A DNA stretch of 64,000 nucleotides from Kolteria novifilia (GCA_007748055.1 CP036279.1:1488001-1552000), one strand, 5' to 3'. Numbered from the stretch's first letter, positions 17,237 through 26,524 are shown. Made by a program: numbers and translations. Notes: generated by a model not told the origin, from the sequence alone.

Positions 17237-17836
17237 ATGTGTAATGATCTCATTGAACGTCTTCTCAGCTTAGATCTTCTACCTATTGGGCCGCCTGCGG
17301 CAACTGGCATGTTTCAGCCCGTGAAATCCGACGCGATCGAGTATCTCGAAACGAAGTACGCGGCCAAACTTCCCGACGACTATGCTCAATTCGCGGTGGA
17401 GATCGGGGTGTCCATGTTTCGATCCTTCGTCTACGCAAGTGTCTTGGACAAAAGTATTCACGAGATCTCAGGTGGTCGGTCGTGGGTGCAGGCTGAACTG
17501 TTTCTCGGAAGCAGCCCCGAGGGTGTTGAAAATGGCAGCTACGACATTGTGACGACTTACGAGAACTACGGCTATCGTGTTCCGCCTGGGATGCTGCCGT
17601 TCGCGGAGAGCGGCAACGATCTGATTCTCATCGGGATGACGCAAGGGCTATCGGGGAATGAACGCGGAAGAATCTACTTTTGGGACAGCGTTGAAGAGGT
17701 CCCCGACGCGGATGACGAAGATGATCCGCCGCAATTTGAAGACTACTACGACAATGTTTATCTCGTCGCGAATTCCTTTAGGGAGTTTGTGGAGAGTTTG
17801 AAGTGTTTTGGAGAGAAGTATCCTGATCCGGATTGA
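17237..17836 (+). CDS. SUKH (SMI1/KNR4) family immunity protein
   Basis: About 199 residues from the ATG at 17237 (GGAG 10 nt upstream). The frame is open back to 16907, but that extension reads through the MITE-like element and is unlikely to be native. SUKH signatures: IEYLETKYAAKLPDDYAQFAV near the N-terminus (the EEYGxxLPxDY-like motif), PPGMLPFAESGNDLILIGM (the central PFAxxxxG block) and YLVANSFREFVESL at the C-terminus. SUKH proteins neutralise many nuclease toxins, and this gene directly follows a nuclease-tipped toxin. Acidic stretch VEEVPDADDEDD near the end. Composition is less GC-rich than neighbours, like the toxin tip. Confidence 0.82.
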   Translation: MCNDLIERLLSLDLLPIGPPAATGMFQPVKSDAIEYLETKYAAKLPDDYAQFAVEIGVSMFRSFVYASVLDKSIHEISGGRSWVQAELFLGSSPEGVENGSYDIVTTYENYGYRVPPGMLPFAESGNDLILIGMTQGLSGNERGRIYFWDSVEEVPDADDEDDPPQFEDYYDNVYLVANSFREFVESLKCFGEKYPDPD

Positions 17837-18089
17837 GCGATGTCAATCACACACGCTTCCTGATCGGGTGCGATTCGATGCGCGACGGAGGCGGAGTTCG
17901 AGAGATCTCGAACGGCTTGTCGAATCGGTGAATCTCTTGGCCAATCGTGACAACGCCGGTTGCGAATCGACGGAGCCCGATGCCCTTCGTCGCTTGGTCT
18001 TAGGCTTTCCATCGTGAAGCGTTCTCAGACTGCTGAGTTCGAGTTGGAACGACAGATCGCGAGGACTGAATTAAGAAGGAAGTTTCTCA

Positions 18090-18497
18090 GTGGAAGGCAT
18101 GAAGATCGACTACACCATCGACTTGGGAGCCCTGTCCTCCTTGTTGGAGACCGGCGCCGAAGCCGAGGACGCCGCGACCGAGGTTGAGGAGTCAACCGAA
18201 CCGGTCGAGGTACAAGCCGCCGCAGAGCAGGGCGAGGCCGTTTCGGGAACGTCCGTGGAGCCGGCGGTGGGTTTGGAGGCGAGGCTCGCGGATGTGATCG
18301 CCGAGAACGCCGCTCTTCGCGAACGCGTGAAGCTCCAGGAAGAGACGTTCAACTCCTATCGCGCCAGTCGGGACAAGTGGGCGCGAAAGATCACCGACGC
18401 GGTCAACGAGATGGCGTCAACGGTGCAGTCGCTCGAAGGCCTCGCCCGCGGCGTCAATCGTCGTCAACGCGCCATCGGGGCCAGCATGGGGCCGTGA
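18090..18497 (+). CDS. Small acidic, coiled-coil-prone hypothetical protein
   Basis: 135 residues from a GTG at 18090 with AAGAAGGAAG 7 nt upstream; an ATG at 18099 is the alternative start. The first 75 residues are rich in Glu/Ala/Val/Thr (LETGAEAEDAATEVEE). The second half is helical with a heptad-like pattern (LADVIAENAALRERVKLQEE, then MASTVQSLEGLARGV). No recognised family, signal peptide or membrane segment. It follows the immunity gene by 253 bp; a role in the toxin locus is possible but unsupported. Confidence 0.5.
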   Translation: MEGMKIDYTIDLGALSSLLETGAEAEDAATEVEESTEPVEVQAAAEQGEAVSGTSVEPAVGLEARLADVIAENAALRERVKLQEETFNSYRASRDKWARKITDAVNEMASTVQSLEGLARGVNRRQRAIGASMGP

Positions 18498-18792
18498 TTG
18501 CGGACCTCGAGTTCCTCTCCCCGCCGCCCGCTTTCGTGACACTCCTGCCAATGTGATGAACATCTCCACTCAAACCGCCATTTGGCTCGGTTGCCCTAAA
18601 GGGAATAACAGACGTCACTTACGCTAGTAATGTGTTTCCGGCACGTCTGTTGCTTCTAGCCGACCCATTCGTGGACTCTCATCTGAAGCGTCCCATCTCC
18701 TGACGTCGCTCCGCGCGCTTGTGGCCGGAATGCGCTGACAGGGGCGGTACGCGCTTGCGCTAAGCGCGCCGCTTATGCACGGAGGCACATTG

Positions 18793-19692
18793 ATGCGATT
18801 GTTGGGACATCCCACGCGATTGGCGGTCCTCATTCTGGGAATGTTTGCCCATGGCCCGACGGCCGACGCGGAGTCCTCCGAGCCAACCTTTCAGCGCTAC
18901 CAAGATGGCCGTTGGCTCGTGCTGGAAAGCGACAACTTTCGCTTTCGCACCACGCGCGACGACTTCGCGCTCGAGGGGCTCGCGAAAGGGTACGAGTCTT
19001 TTCGGACCGACTTCCGACGCGATTGGCTCGGCATCGAAACGGCGAGCGATTGGACGCTCAAGTGCGACGTCTTCATCTACGGCAGCGGTCACGAGTACTC
19101 CCGTCAAACGGGACTCGGGGTGTCGACGCGAGGTTGTGCCGACTTGGAAATTGGCGATGGTCGCGTCTCGATGCGTCGGCTGCACTTCTACTGTGACGGC
19201 GACTATTGCCGGTCGATCGTGCTTCACGAGCTGACGCACGTGCTTTTGGCCGATCGTTTCTGTCAATTTCGGATTCCGCGCTGGGTGGATGAAGGGGTGG
19301 CGATCCAAGCGGAGCAGACGCCCCAACAAGCGAAGCTCCATCAAACATTAATGAAGGCAATGGCGGACGAGACACTTCCTACGATCGACCGGTTGCTCTC
19401 AGGGAACGGCTATCCGGGTGGGCGCAGGAACGCGCGGATCTTCTACGCTCAAAGCGCGTCGTTGGCGGATTATCTCGTCACACGGGGGTCGAAGCAGGCG
19501 CTGCTCGAGTTCGCCGAACGGACGAAGTTGTCGGGCGTGGACCAAGCGCTTGCCGAGGTCTACGGGATCGAGAGCGTTGACCGTTTGGAGAGCGATTGGA
19601 AAGAGTGGGTAACGGCGGCGTCACCCAAAAAGGTCGATGGTACCGTGGCTGCCGTCGCCCTGGAAAAATCGGAAGATCGATCCTCCGATTGA
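18793..19692 (+). CDS. Secreted gluzincin-type zinc metallopeptidase-like protein
   Basis: About 299 residues. The ATG at 18793 follows GGAGG by 7 nt and begins a signal peptide (MRLLGHPTRLAVLILGMF...TADA). HELTH at residues 145-149 is the HExxH zinc site, and the Glu of PRWVDEG (about 167) is the probable third ligand. This is the peptidase-MA arrangement often found in planctomycete exported proteins. Four cysteines before and around the active site (CDVF, RGCAD, FYCDGDYC) could form disulfides. The C-terminal third is helical with Lys/Glu-rich character. Substrate unknown; stands alone. Confidence 0.75.
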   Translation: MRLLGHPTRLAVLILGMFAHGPTADAESSEPTFQRYQDGRWLVLESDNFRFRTTRDDFALEGLAKGYESFRTDFRRDWLGIETASDWTLKCDVFIYGSGHEYSRQTGLGVSTRGCADLEIGDGRVSMRRLHFYCDGDYCRSIVLHELTHVLLADRFCQFRIPRWVDEGVAIQAEQTPQQAKLHQTLMKAMADETLPTIDRLLSGNGYPGGRRNARIFYAQSASLADYLVTRGSKQALLEFAERTKLSGVDQALAEVYGIESVDRLESDWKEWVTAASPKKVDGTVAAVALEKSEDRSSD

Positions 19693-19756
19693 CGTCCTGA
19701 TTGCTGAGTTCATTGCATCGTCTGGGGCCTCACGTCTAGGCGGCAGGTTGCCGAAT

Positions 19757-19826
19757 CAGTGGCGTGACCCGTCTGCCCACGACAAGCGTGACCCGCCTGC
19801 CCACGACAAGCGTGGGCAGGGCACCC
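19757..19826 (-). repeat. Dispersed CTYGN-loop hairpin element (tandem partial + full copy)
   Basis: Full hairpin at 19797-19819: minus-strand stem CTGCCCACG, loop CTTGT, stem CGTGGGCAG, followed on the plus strand by GGCACCC and AAGAG. A truncated copy (TCTGCCCACGACAAGCGTG) lies just before it. Left flank GTTGCCGAATCAGTGGCGT resembles the flank of the hairpin at 20931-20955. Confidence 0.65.
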
Positions 19827-19861
19827 AAGAGCGATTTCCCAATGAACCAGTTCGCCAGGCG

Positions 19862-20251
19862 CTAGCGCGAGCGGGCGCCATAGTGCGGCTTCCAGTTTCT
19901 CTGCAAGCCGTGGTTGCCTCCGGTGCGGAATGAAGAGGATGACGACGAACGATAGATCGGTTGCATCGTCGGTTGGGTCGTCATCATGACGGGGGCGTCG
20001 ACGGTATCCATCGAGTCCATTGAGTCGGCCCGGTACGTCGAACGATACTGGACGCGATTGGGGTCGTCGGTCGTCGCGACTTCCCCGTTGTCGGCGTCCT
20101 TGTCGTGTTGAGTGGTGACCACATCGGTCGCGTCGCCGCAAGAGCAGCTACAGCAGTCGTAGCTGTAGACGACACGATGTCCCGCTTGAACGAGCGTTGC
20201 CGGAACAAGAAGAAGTCCCGCCATCGCGGCGGTTGCCAGTACATAGCGCAT
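19862..20251 (-). CDS. Small secreted cysteine-rich hypothetical protein
   Basis: About 129 residues. The ATG at 20251 has GGGAG about 7 nt upstream and starts a signal peptide (MRYVLATAAMAGLLLVPATLVQA). The mature start holds a cysteine cluster, YDCCSCSCGD, followed by an Asp/Thr/Met-rich segment (DSMDSMDTVDAPVMMT) and a Ser-rich basic C-terminus (YRSSSSSSFRTGG). The C-C-x-C-x-C pattern could bind metal or anchor disulfides. No family recognised. Isolated gene, convergent with the metallopeptidase gene. Confidence 0.6.
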   Translation of the reverse strand: MRYVLATAAMAGLLLVPATLVQAGHRVVYSYDCCSCSCGDATDVVTTQHDKDADNGEVATTDDPNRVQYRSTYRADSMDSMDTVDAPVMMTTQPTMQPIYRSSSSSSFRTGGNHGLQRNWKPHYGARSR

Positions 20252-20723
20252 ATCGGTCTCCCGTTGAAGTTCCCTAGATTCTCGAACGGCCTCTTGAGGA
20301 AACACCCGAACGGCCCTCGCGAGCGGAATGTCGCGCATCCCAGTCGATCGGCGCTCGGACGCATTTTCCCCGAGCTTCAAATCACGTGACGATCAGCAAG
20401 CGACACAAGGAATGGGCATCGCCTCCTTTCCGATGACTGGCGGTTCAACGCTTGTTTGCTCGTGTCGACCGAGTCCGAATTCCGCGCGCGTCGTCACCTC
20501 CGCGTGCGCGGTAGCGACGATCCATGCGACGAGACGGAGTCCCGCCGGACTGACGACAACATGAACTGGCCCCAGCGCCATTCTACTTAGGGAGCTCGGC
20601 GTCAAACAAGAAGGGGGTTAACAGGTATCTGTTTTGCTTGATATGTGTGGCCGAGTTGATTAGGGAGGCTAATGGAAACGAGGGGGAGAGAGGCACCCTC
20701 AAGTCCTGACGTCGAAGTCTCGG

Positions 20724-20760
20724 CCCTAGCAGCCCGCTGATCTATTCGCTGCCGGCTAGG
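20724..20760 (-). repeat. Short interspersed repeat (GGCAGCGAATAGATCA core), inverted copy
   Basis: On the minus strand it reads CTAGCCGGCAGCGAATAGAT, then CAGCGGGCTGCTAGG. The core GGCAGCGAATAGATCA and the trailing CGGG..GCTAG match the copies at 7003-7046 and 33203-33253. The upstream CGTTGAT arm is missing here. Confidence 0.55.
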
Positions 20761-20930
20761 AACGGTCCTTTCGACCAATCTCGGCGTCGAAAACCTCGTC
20801 GAATCGACGGATTCGCCTGCGTTTGTTCTCCTTGATCTTGGCCAATATTGCTCGTTCTCGCCTTGGCCCGCTTAGATCAATTGACTGCTGGATCGACCGG
20901 AAGTTTGCCGAATGACTGGCGTTTCACACG

Positions 20931-20955
20931 CATGCCCGTGGCGAGCGTGGGCATG
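20931..20955 (-). repeat. Dispersed CTYGN-loop hairpin element
   Basis: Plus-strand arms CATGCCCGTG and CGTGGGCATG around GCGAG; the minus-strand loop is CTCGC. GGCACCCAAGAG follows, as at the hairpin at 19797. It lies just 3' of the PilZ gene, with which it is convergent or terminal. Confidence 0.6.
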
Positions 20956-20997
20956 GCACCCAAGAGTCTCTTGGCGACGAAATGCCAAACCGGGACA

Positions 20998-21777
20998 CTA
21001 CGGGATCTTGCCAATCAAGCGGCATCCGACGGAGTAGAAGCGACCAAACGACTCGCAACGCATGACGCGGGCGATCATCCGCGACGCGCCACCGGTGAGC
21101 GGTTTGATCTCGATCCCGAGGTACTCGATTTCGAGGGCCCGCGAATTGACGACCGAGAACCCTCCTTGAGAGAGCTCTTGCAGCACCGCTTGGAAGGCAT
21201 CGCCAGCAGGACGAAAGTCGGCGTCGAGTGGAACGATCGAAACAACGAGACCGACCGGGAAACGGTCGTACTGCCGACTCTCCTGGAAGGGAGGATCGTC
21301 GTGCCTTTCCTGGAGGTGTCGTCGGACGGAGGTGAGCAGCGCTCTTGGGGCCGGGTAGTCGTTCGCGTTGGCGAAGGGGAGCGGGATGGGAGGCTGGATC
21401 ACACGCAGGGGCGGGAGTTCGTCCTGGTGGTCGCCGTGGCGTTGGCCCGTCGGCTTGTCTCGTTGGGGAACGATGAGACCCCAGCGTTCGGCATCCTCGC
21501 GATGAACGAGGACCTGAAGGGCGACTTGGCGGCGCAGCAGGACGAAGAAGCGGGGCGTGAGGGTTGATCCAGCCATGAGCAACGCTTCGCCGGAAGAGTC
21601 GAGCATCGCGTGGTGGATCTCGGCCCCTTCCGGGAGAAGGTTGGTATCGATGGTGACGTAATCGTCGATCATGGAGCTACCGAAACCAAACGAGGGAAAC
21701 GCTGCTTGCCGCACAGGCGATGTCGGCAACGAATGGTCAAGCCGACGATGCGCCGGGGGAGAGCCGTTCATGGTCAT
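20998..21777 (-). CDS. PilZ domain protein (probable c-di-GMP effector)
   Basis: 259 residues from the ATG at 21777; ATG 21672 (MIDDYVTID) is an alternative that would drop 35 low-complexity residues, and neither has a strong ribosome binding site. The C-terminal 100 residues form a PilZ domain. RQYDRF gives the RxxxR ligand motif, and QELSQGGFSVV corresponds to the (D/N)xSxxG motif with Glu in the first position. The N-terminal 130 residues are a separate alpha/beta region (LLPEGAEIHHAMLDSSGEALLMAGSTL), reminiscent of a YcgR-like or regulator N-domain. Likely a cytoplasmic c-di-GMP receptor; partner unknown, no motility genes beside it. Confidence 0.78.
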   Translation of the reverse strand: MTMNGSPPAHRRLDHSLPTSPVRQAAFPSFGFGSSMIDDYVTIDTNLLPEGAEIHHAMLDSSGEALLMAGSTLTPRFFVLLRRQVALQVLVHREDAERWGLIVPQRDKPTGQRHGDHQDELPPLRVIQPPIPLPFANANDYPAPRALLTSVRRHLQERHDDPPFQESRQYDRFPVGLVVSIVPLDADFRPAGDAFQAVLQELSQGGFSVVNSRALEIEYLGIEIKPLTGGASRMIARVMRCESFGRFYSVGCRLIGKIP

Positions 21778-21899
21778 CCCGATTCACGTGTTGCGAGGTC
21801 ATCGCTCTGATGACCTCCAAATTCTAGTATGGGTGAACTCTTCCTTGAGCGTCCTCATGTTAGTCGGTTGGGTTAAATAGGCTAGTGAATACGCAAACA

Positions 21900-21922
21900 G
21901 GCCGCCCTCTCTTCGGGCGGCC
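21900..21922 (-). terminator. Probable transcription terminator of the guaB operon
   Basis: 8-bp GC stem GGCCGCCC / GGGCGGCC around a 7-nt loop, followed on the minus strand by TGTTTGCG. It sits 70 bp after the stop of the LamG-like gene. The U-tract is weak. Confidence 0.6.
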
Positions 21923-21991
21923 CATCGCTTGGTCATTCGCAAGTCATCGAACGCTTGGTTCAACAAGCCTGCCAGATACACCTGTCTCACA

Positions 21992-23377
21992 CTACGGGAT
22001 GAGGCCGAAGATCAGTCCCATCGTAGCACATTCCAGGGCGATTCCGCCAGGATCGGGGTACGGCGGAAGAATTCGGTAAGGCAGCACGATGTCGCCTGGC
22101 ATCGGTTGGCCGTTGCCGGTCTGGCAGGTCCACGGCGGATTCTTGCCGATGCTGTACGGGACGAAGATCAAGTCGAGCCAGAACTTGCCTTGGGCGATCG
22201 CCGGTTGGACGAGGTTGCCGTAGTTCTGTCCCCAACGTTCCAGGGAGACCTGCTCGAAGTAGAGCGGGTGGTAGTGAACGTTCGGTCCCTTGAAGATCGA
22301 CGCCGTCGGCGCGAACTGCCGAGCCTCGAAGGGTCCCCCGTAGCGAACCGCGTCGAAGTTGTCGAAGGTGGTCGGCTGACCGACACTCTTCAGGCCGATC
22401 ATCCCAGCGTACTGTGCATCCTCCTTGATGCTGTCGTCGGTCGCTTCGAGAATCACTTGGCCGTCGCGACGGACCGTCAGTTTGTTCTCGAACGCCCAAA
22501 ACTGGAGCTGGAACGAGGTCTTGGCGGCCATCGTCCCGGTCTTGATGATCTCCCGTTTGCCCTTGACGCTCTTGCCGATCGTCACGGTGTCGGCATCGAC
22601 GTAGGCGAAGTAGAAGGTGCTGATCTTGATCTGGTCGACGGTGTCGATCCAGGTGTTGGGATCGATCGCCCGGGCGACCAAGCCATACTCGCTGTCGGGA
22701 CTGCCGAGTTCGACGTTGAGGGTGACGATCATGTCGGAGGTTCCGACCGACTCGTTGAGGATCGCGACCTCCGGGGGAGCGCCGACGGTGTAGACGCCGC
22801 GACGATCCTTGAGTTCCATGTCGCCGCGATGGTCCTGGGCGTCGTTTTTCCGACGGCCGGTCTCGCGATTCTGGAACCAGAGCGGGCCGAGGTTGGGGCT
22901 ATCGGGGCTGTCGAAGGTGTCCTTGGGAGCGGGCACGAGAAAGATCTGGCTCGGATCCTGCTCCTTGAACTCGCTCTCGATGGTGCCGAGGAAGAAGTCC
23001 TCGGAGCCGAGCGTGAAGAGTCGGTCCCGTGAGGGCGGCTTGCTCTCGACCTTGAAGTAGTAGTCCGAATCGTCGCCGAACGCGCGGCCGGAGCCTCGTT
23101 TCAACTGCACGTCGGGCCTGATCTGGGCCTGGACGGGAATGATGCGCGCATCGCTTCGTTGGTCGAGGTCGAGGGTCGACTTGAAGACGGGCGCCCTCGT
23201 GTCGTCGTATTCTTCGATCGGCAGCGCCGAGCCACTGAATCGGGCGGGCGCTTGCGGTTGGTTGGTGCTGTCCGGGTAGGGCGGCACGGCAAACGCCGGT
23301 CCGGCCACGAGGGCACTAATTAGTGTCAAGATGACTGGTCGTGTAGTTCGGCGCTTCCTGCGTAATGAGAATGTCAT
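21992..23377 (-). CDS. Secreted protein with LamG/concanavalin-like domain
   Basis: 461 residues. The ATG at 23377 has AGGAGAG 11 nt upstream and starts a clear signal peptide (basic [13 protein letters not shown], then a hydrophobic run ending AGPAFA). Residues about 90-350 look like a jelly-roll carbohydrate-binding or LamG-type domain ([75 protein letters not shown]). The C-terminal 100 residues contain two Cys and Pro/Gly-rich loops. No catalytic motif. It overlaps the 3' end of guaB by 62 bp in another frame, so both are on one transcript although the functions look unrelated. Confidence 0.7.
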   Translation of the reverse strand: MTFSLRRKRRTTRPVILTLISALVAGPAFAVPPYPDSTNQPQAPARFSGSALPIEEYDDTRAPVFKSTLDLDQRSDARIIPVQAQIRPDVQLKRGSGRAFGDDSDYYFKVESKPPSRDRLFTLGSEDFFLGTIESEFKEQDPSQIFLVPAPKDTFDSPDSPNLGPLWFQNRETGRRKNDAQDHRGDMELKDRRGVYTVGAPPEVAILNESVGTSDMIVTLNVELGSPDSEYGLVARAIDPNTWIDTVDQIKISTFYFAYVDADTVTIGKSVKGKREIIKTGTMAAKTSFQLQFWAFENKLTVRRDGQVILEATDDSIKEDAQYAGMIGLKSVGQPTTFDNFDAVRYGGPFEARQFAPTASIFKGPNVHYHPLYFEQVSLERWGQNYGNLVQPAIAQGKFWLDLIFVPYSIGKNPPWTCQTGNGQPMPGDIVLPYRILPPYPDPGGIALECATMGLIFGLIP

Positions 23378-24779
23378 GCGGATGACTCTCCTGTACTGCG
23401 GCCGCGGTGACGCGTATGAATCGGGACTTGGTCCTCAAGTCACCGATCGTCGGCGTGCCGCAGTAGCCCATCCCTGCTTTCAGCCCACCAACGAGCTGAT
23501 AAACGAACTCCGAAAGCGGCCCCCGAAAGGGGACCCGTCCTTCCACTCCTTCGGGCACGAGCTTTTCGCTCGGCCCCTCCTGGCGATAGCGATCCTTCGA
23601 TCCGGAGACCATGGCCCCCAGCGAACCCATCCCTCGATAGACCTTGAAGCTGCGTCCCTTGTAGATGATCGTTTGCCCAGGGCTTTCGGCCAATCCCGCG
23701 AAGAGACTGCCTAGCATCGCCACATGCGCCCCCGCGGCAATGGCTTTTGTCAGGTCGCCGCTATAACGGATTCCGCCGTCGGCGATAATCGAAACTCCTT
23801 CGGGTTCGGCTTCCTTGGCGGCCAAGTAAGCCGCCGTCAGTTGCGGAACTCCCACCCCGGAGATGACCCGCGTCGTGCAGATCGATCCGGGACCGATGCC
23901 GACCTTGATCGCGTCGGCGCCGGCGTTGAGCAGGGCACGCACTCCCTCGGGTGTTGCGACATTTCCCGCGATGACGTCGATATCGCAACTTCGCTTAATT
24001 CGCCGAACGGTCTCGATCACGTTCTCGCTGTGGCCGTGGGCACTGTCGACGACGACAACGTCCACGTCCCGTGAAATCAACGCTTCGACCCGCTCCAGAT
24101 CGTTGACCCCGACCGCCGCTCCCACCCTTAGCCGACCGCGATCATCGCGGCAAGCCGAAGGGAAATTGAGCATCTTGTCGATGTCCTTGATCGTGATGAG
24201 TCCCTTCAGTCTGTATTCATCGTCCACCAGCAAAAGTTTCTCTACCCTCTTTTTCGTCAAAATCGCTTCAGCTTCCTTGAGCGTTGTTCCTTCCGGAGCC
24301 GTTACAAGCTGATCCTTGGTCATGACGTCGTCGATACGCGTCTGATCCTCGGTGACGAAACGGAGGTCGCGGCGGGTGAGAATGCCGCGGAGGACGCCGT
24401 TCTCGGTGCTCGGAACGCCGCTGATGTTGTGCAGCGCCATCACGTCGCGGGCTTCGCGGACGGTGGCGTGAGGGGGGAGGGTCACTGGATCGCTGATCAC
24501 GCCGTTGGCGGAGCGTTTGACCTTCTCCACCTCGGAGAGTTGGCGGTCCAGGGTCATGTTCTTGTGAATGATGCCGAGACCACCCTCCTGGGCCAGCCCG
24601 ATCGCGAGGTTGGCCTCGGTCACCGTGTCCATCGGGGCCGAAAGGAGCGGAATATTCAGCCTGATCCGCTTGGTGAGCTGAGTGCTGATGTCGATGTCAC
24701 GGGGCAACACGTTGCTGTAGCCCGGGAGCAACAGAACGTCGTCAAAAGTCACGCCTTGGTAGGCGATACGCTCCTCCAT
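23316..24779 (-). CDS. guaB: Inosine-5'-monophosphate dehydrogenase
   Basis: 487 residues, typical bacterial length. Cytoplasmic enzyme oxidising IMP to XMP with NAD+, the first committed step of GMP synthesis. N-terminal barrel strands ([29 protein letters not shown]), two CBS domains (about 95-205), then the catalytic loop [17 protein letters not shown] with the active-site Cys, the phosphate-binding [11 protein letters not shown] and MLGSLFAG, and the flap region [11 protein letters not shown]-terminus is standard ([11 protein letters not shown]). Start ATG has GGAGG with 7-nt spacing. First gene of a two-gene transcript with the LamG-like protein. Confidence 0.97.
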   Translation of the reverse strand: MEERIAYQGVTFDDVLLLPGYSNVLPRDIDISTQLTKRIRLNIPLLSAPMDTVTEANLAIGLAQEGGLGIIHKNMTLDRQLSEVEKVKRSANGVISDPVTLPPHATVREARDVMALHNISGVPSTENGVLRGILTRRDLRFVTEDQTRIDDVMTKDQLVTAPEGTTLKEAEAILTKKRVEKLLLVDDEYRLKGLITIKDIDKMLNFPSACRDDRGRLRVGAAVGVNDLERVEALISRDVDVVVVDSAHGHSENVIETVRRIKRSCDIDVIAGNVATPEGVRALLNAGADAIKVGIGPGSICTTRVISGVGVPQLTAAYLAAKEAEPEGVSIIADGGIRYSGDLTKAIAAGAHVAMLGSLFAGLAESPGQTIIYKGRSFKVYRGMGSLGAMVSGSKDRYRQEGPSEKLVPEGVEGRVPFRGPLSEFVYQLVGGLKAGMGYCGTPTIGDLRTKSRFIRVTAAAVQESHPHDILITQEAPNYTTSHLDTN

Positions 24780-24961
24780 GCGGCACCTCCGGTCGGAATC
24801 GGGTTCGATGAGCCTAAGATAGCTAGTTTATGGACGTCGGAGGCATCGCCAAGCAGTCTGATACCTGGGGAGGATGGGCACGATGATGCTAGTGGGAAGC
24901 GTGCGAGGAATGGGAGGCCTGGGAGGTTCCGCTTTGGGGGCTCGGGATGCCCCGCGCGGCT

Positions 24962-25411
24962 TCACTTCTTCGGCGTTGCCTCAACGGTGATGGCGAAGTC
25001 CTGGATCGTCTCCTCCTCCGGAAACGAGACCGACTGCCGGTGGTCTGAGACGAGTGTCTGGAACATCGTCTCTTCTTCGGGCAAGCGATCGTAGCCGGTG
25101 ATCGAGACGACGTGGGGGCCTGGGACCACCCCTTTGCCGGTCGGGGTCTTGTAGGTTCCCTCGGTGAACTCGACGATCGTCTCCGGCCCCGAGTTCCCCT
25201 TCCCGCGATCGGGGGTGAATCGAATCACGCCCGCGGGGAGCGGTTCCCCGTTAAGGGTCACGTTCCCGCTGACGGAGAATCGAGCCGGTCCGGAGCGATC
25301 GCCACCGCAACCGATCAGTATCGCCGGCATCCACGCGATCAGGGCGACGCACGCGACCCGATGGAGACAGGGCGACACTCTAGCCAGAAATCTAGCGTGT
25401 CGTTCCTTCAC
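24962..25411 (-). CDS. Lipoprotein with carboxypeptidase-regulatory/transthyretin-like fold (paralogue A)
   Basis: About 149 residues from a GTG at 25411; the frame is open further upstream (25543), but the extension lacks sense. A lipobox LIGCG ends the signal peptide, so the mature protein should be lipidated at Cys. The body is a small beta-sandwich typical of planctomycete lipoproteins beside DUF1559 genes: FSVSGNVTLNGEPLPAGVIRF, a GTYKTPTGKGVVPGPHVVSI centre and FAITVEA at the end. Role unknown. It follows the DUF1559 gene on the same strand by 156 bp. A paralogue with the same arrangement occurs at 28231. Confidence 0.72.
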   Translation of the reverse strand: MKERHARFLARVSPCLHRVACVALIAWMPAILIGCGGDRSGPARFSVSGNVTLNGEPLPAGVIRFTPDRGKGNSGPETIVEFTEGTYKTPTGKGVVPGPHVVSITGYDRLPEEETMFQTLVSDHRQSVSFPEEETIQDFAITVEATPKK

Positions 25412-25567
25412 GTTCTCAGGGTGCCTCTGGCTGATTGCCAGCAAGTGCAAGCGGATGAGGGCTCCGCTGACCCTCCATTTGAATCGCGACCAAATGCTAG
25501 TCATCTCGCAACCGATCCAGAGCATTCCGTTCAATCTTCTCATTTCATCTTCGCGGGGGCCGGGTCT

Positions 25568-26524
25568 TTAGAACGCCGACTCGAGCGGCTGTCCGTCGTC
25601 GCGAATACCGAGCTTGCGGTAGACGAATGTGTCCATGTTCTCGGAGAGAAAGTGTGTTGATCCATCCGCCATGACGACGTTGCAGCCTCCCTGATGATAG
25701 CTGCCGAAGCCTCGGCTCGAGCGCACGACGTTGTTCGCCGTCGCCGAATTGATCGGGTCGATCGCCGAGGACAAGCCGATCGGGTAGGGCCAGGCGCCGT
25801 CGATCGAGAGGGACGATGCCCAACCGGGAGACTTGGTGTCGACTTGCACGTTGCGTGACTCGGAGACCATGAAGACCTTCGAGGTGCCGTCGGAAATGTC
25901 CGACATGCGGACGCGGCTGTTGAGGTAGAGAACCCCGTTGTTGGAAAAGCCGCGCGTGTCGCCGCTGGCGGTGCAGACGAATCCCTCGTCGTTGGTGCCG
26001 GCCAGCGAACCGTCGGCGTGCGTCAACGCTCCACCCATCACGGCGTAGTAGGTGCTGCTAAACACCTCCAACTCGCCGCTGGGGTAGGTCGGGCACTGAT
26101 AGATTCCCAAGTGCTCGTTGAAAAGATCGGAGTTGGGCGCCGATCCGACGTGGTCCTTGCGGGACGTGAATCGCCTTTCGAAGTTGAAGCGGTCGTAGAG
26201 CGCCGTTTGATCCAGGAAGGGGAGCACCAGCACCGACCAAGGAGCGTAGGCGGTCTGTTGCGTGACGGAGAAACACGTTCCCGAGGTCGTGTGCGATCGG
26301 TTGGAGACCTGGCCGGGAGGCAATGTCCCGTGGGCTTCATGATAGCCCTGAAGCGCGACGCCGAGTTGACGCATCTGATTGGTGCACTGGGAGCGGCGGG
26401 CCGCTTCGCGCGCCTGCTGGACCGCCGGCAACAAGAGCGACACCAGGACGCCGATGATGGCGATGACGACGAGGAGTTCCACCAGGGTGAACCCGAGGGA
26501 ACGCTTTGGGGAGAGACGTTGCAT
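25568..26524 (-). CDS. DUF1559 type IV pilin-like protein (copy A)
   Basis: About 318 residues. The ATG at 26524 is preceded by GGAG (11 nt) and gives a short leader MQRLSPKRSLG before the prepilin cleavage site [23 protein letters not shown]. The QQAREAARRSQCTNQMRQLG block and C-terminal H-x9-DG signature (HQGGCNVVMADGS) are diagnostic of DUF1559. The family is greatly expanded in planctomycetes; processed like a pseudopilin and probably displayed outside the inner membrane, exact function unknown. It pairs with the lipoprotein downstream. Confidence 0.9.
   Translation of the reverse strand: MQRLSPKRSLGFTLVELLVVIAIIGVLVSLLLPAVQQAREAARRSQCTNQMRQLGVALQGYHEAHGTLPPGQVSNRSHTTSGTCFSVTQQTAYAPWSVLVLPFLDQTALYDRFNFERRFTSRKDHVGSAPNSDLFNEHLGIYQCPTYPSGELEVFSSTYYAVMGGALTHADGSLAGTNDEGFVCTASGDTRGFSNNGVLYLNSRVRMSDISDGTSKVFMVSESRNVQVDTKSPGWASSLSIDGAWPYPIGLSSAIDPINSATANNVVRSSRGFGSYHQGGCNVVMADGSTHFLSENMDTFVYRKLGIRDDGQPLESAF

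Larger units (their letters stand above)
20252..20997. other. Long intergenic region with repeats, no convincing gene
   Basis: A 70-codon minus-strand ORF at 20393-20605 (MALGPVHVVVSPAGLRLVAW...) has some hydrophobic character but no clear ribosome binding site, so I do not call it. The region contains the short interspersed repeat at 20724-20760 and a CTYGN-loop hairpin at 20931-20955. The middle, near 20600-20700, is relatively AT-rich and may hold a promoter. No tRNA or structured RNA was recognised. Confidence 0.5.

Noticed and set aside
20393-20605. 70-codon small ORF on the minus strand
   Set aside because: Some hydrophobic character, but no ribosome binding site, no homology recognised, and it lies in a repeat-containing intergenic region.
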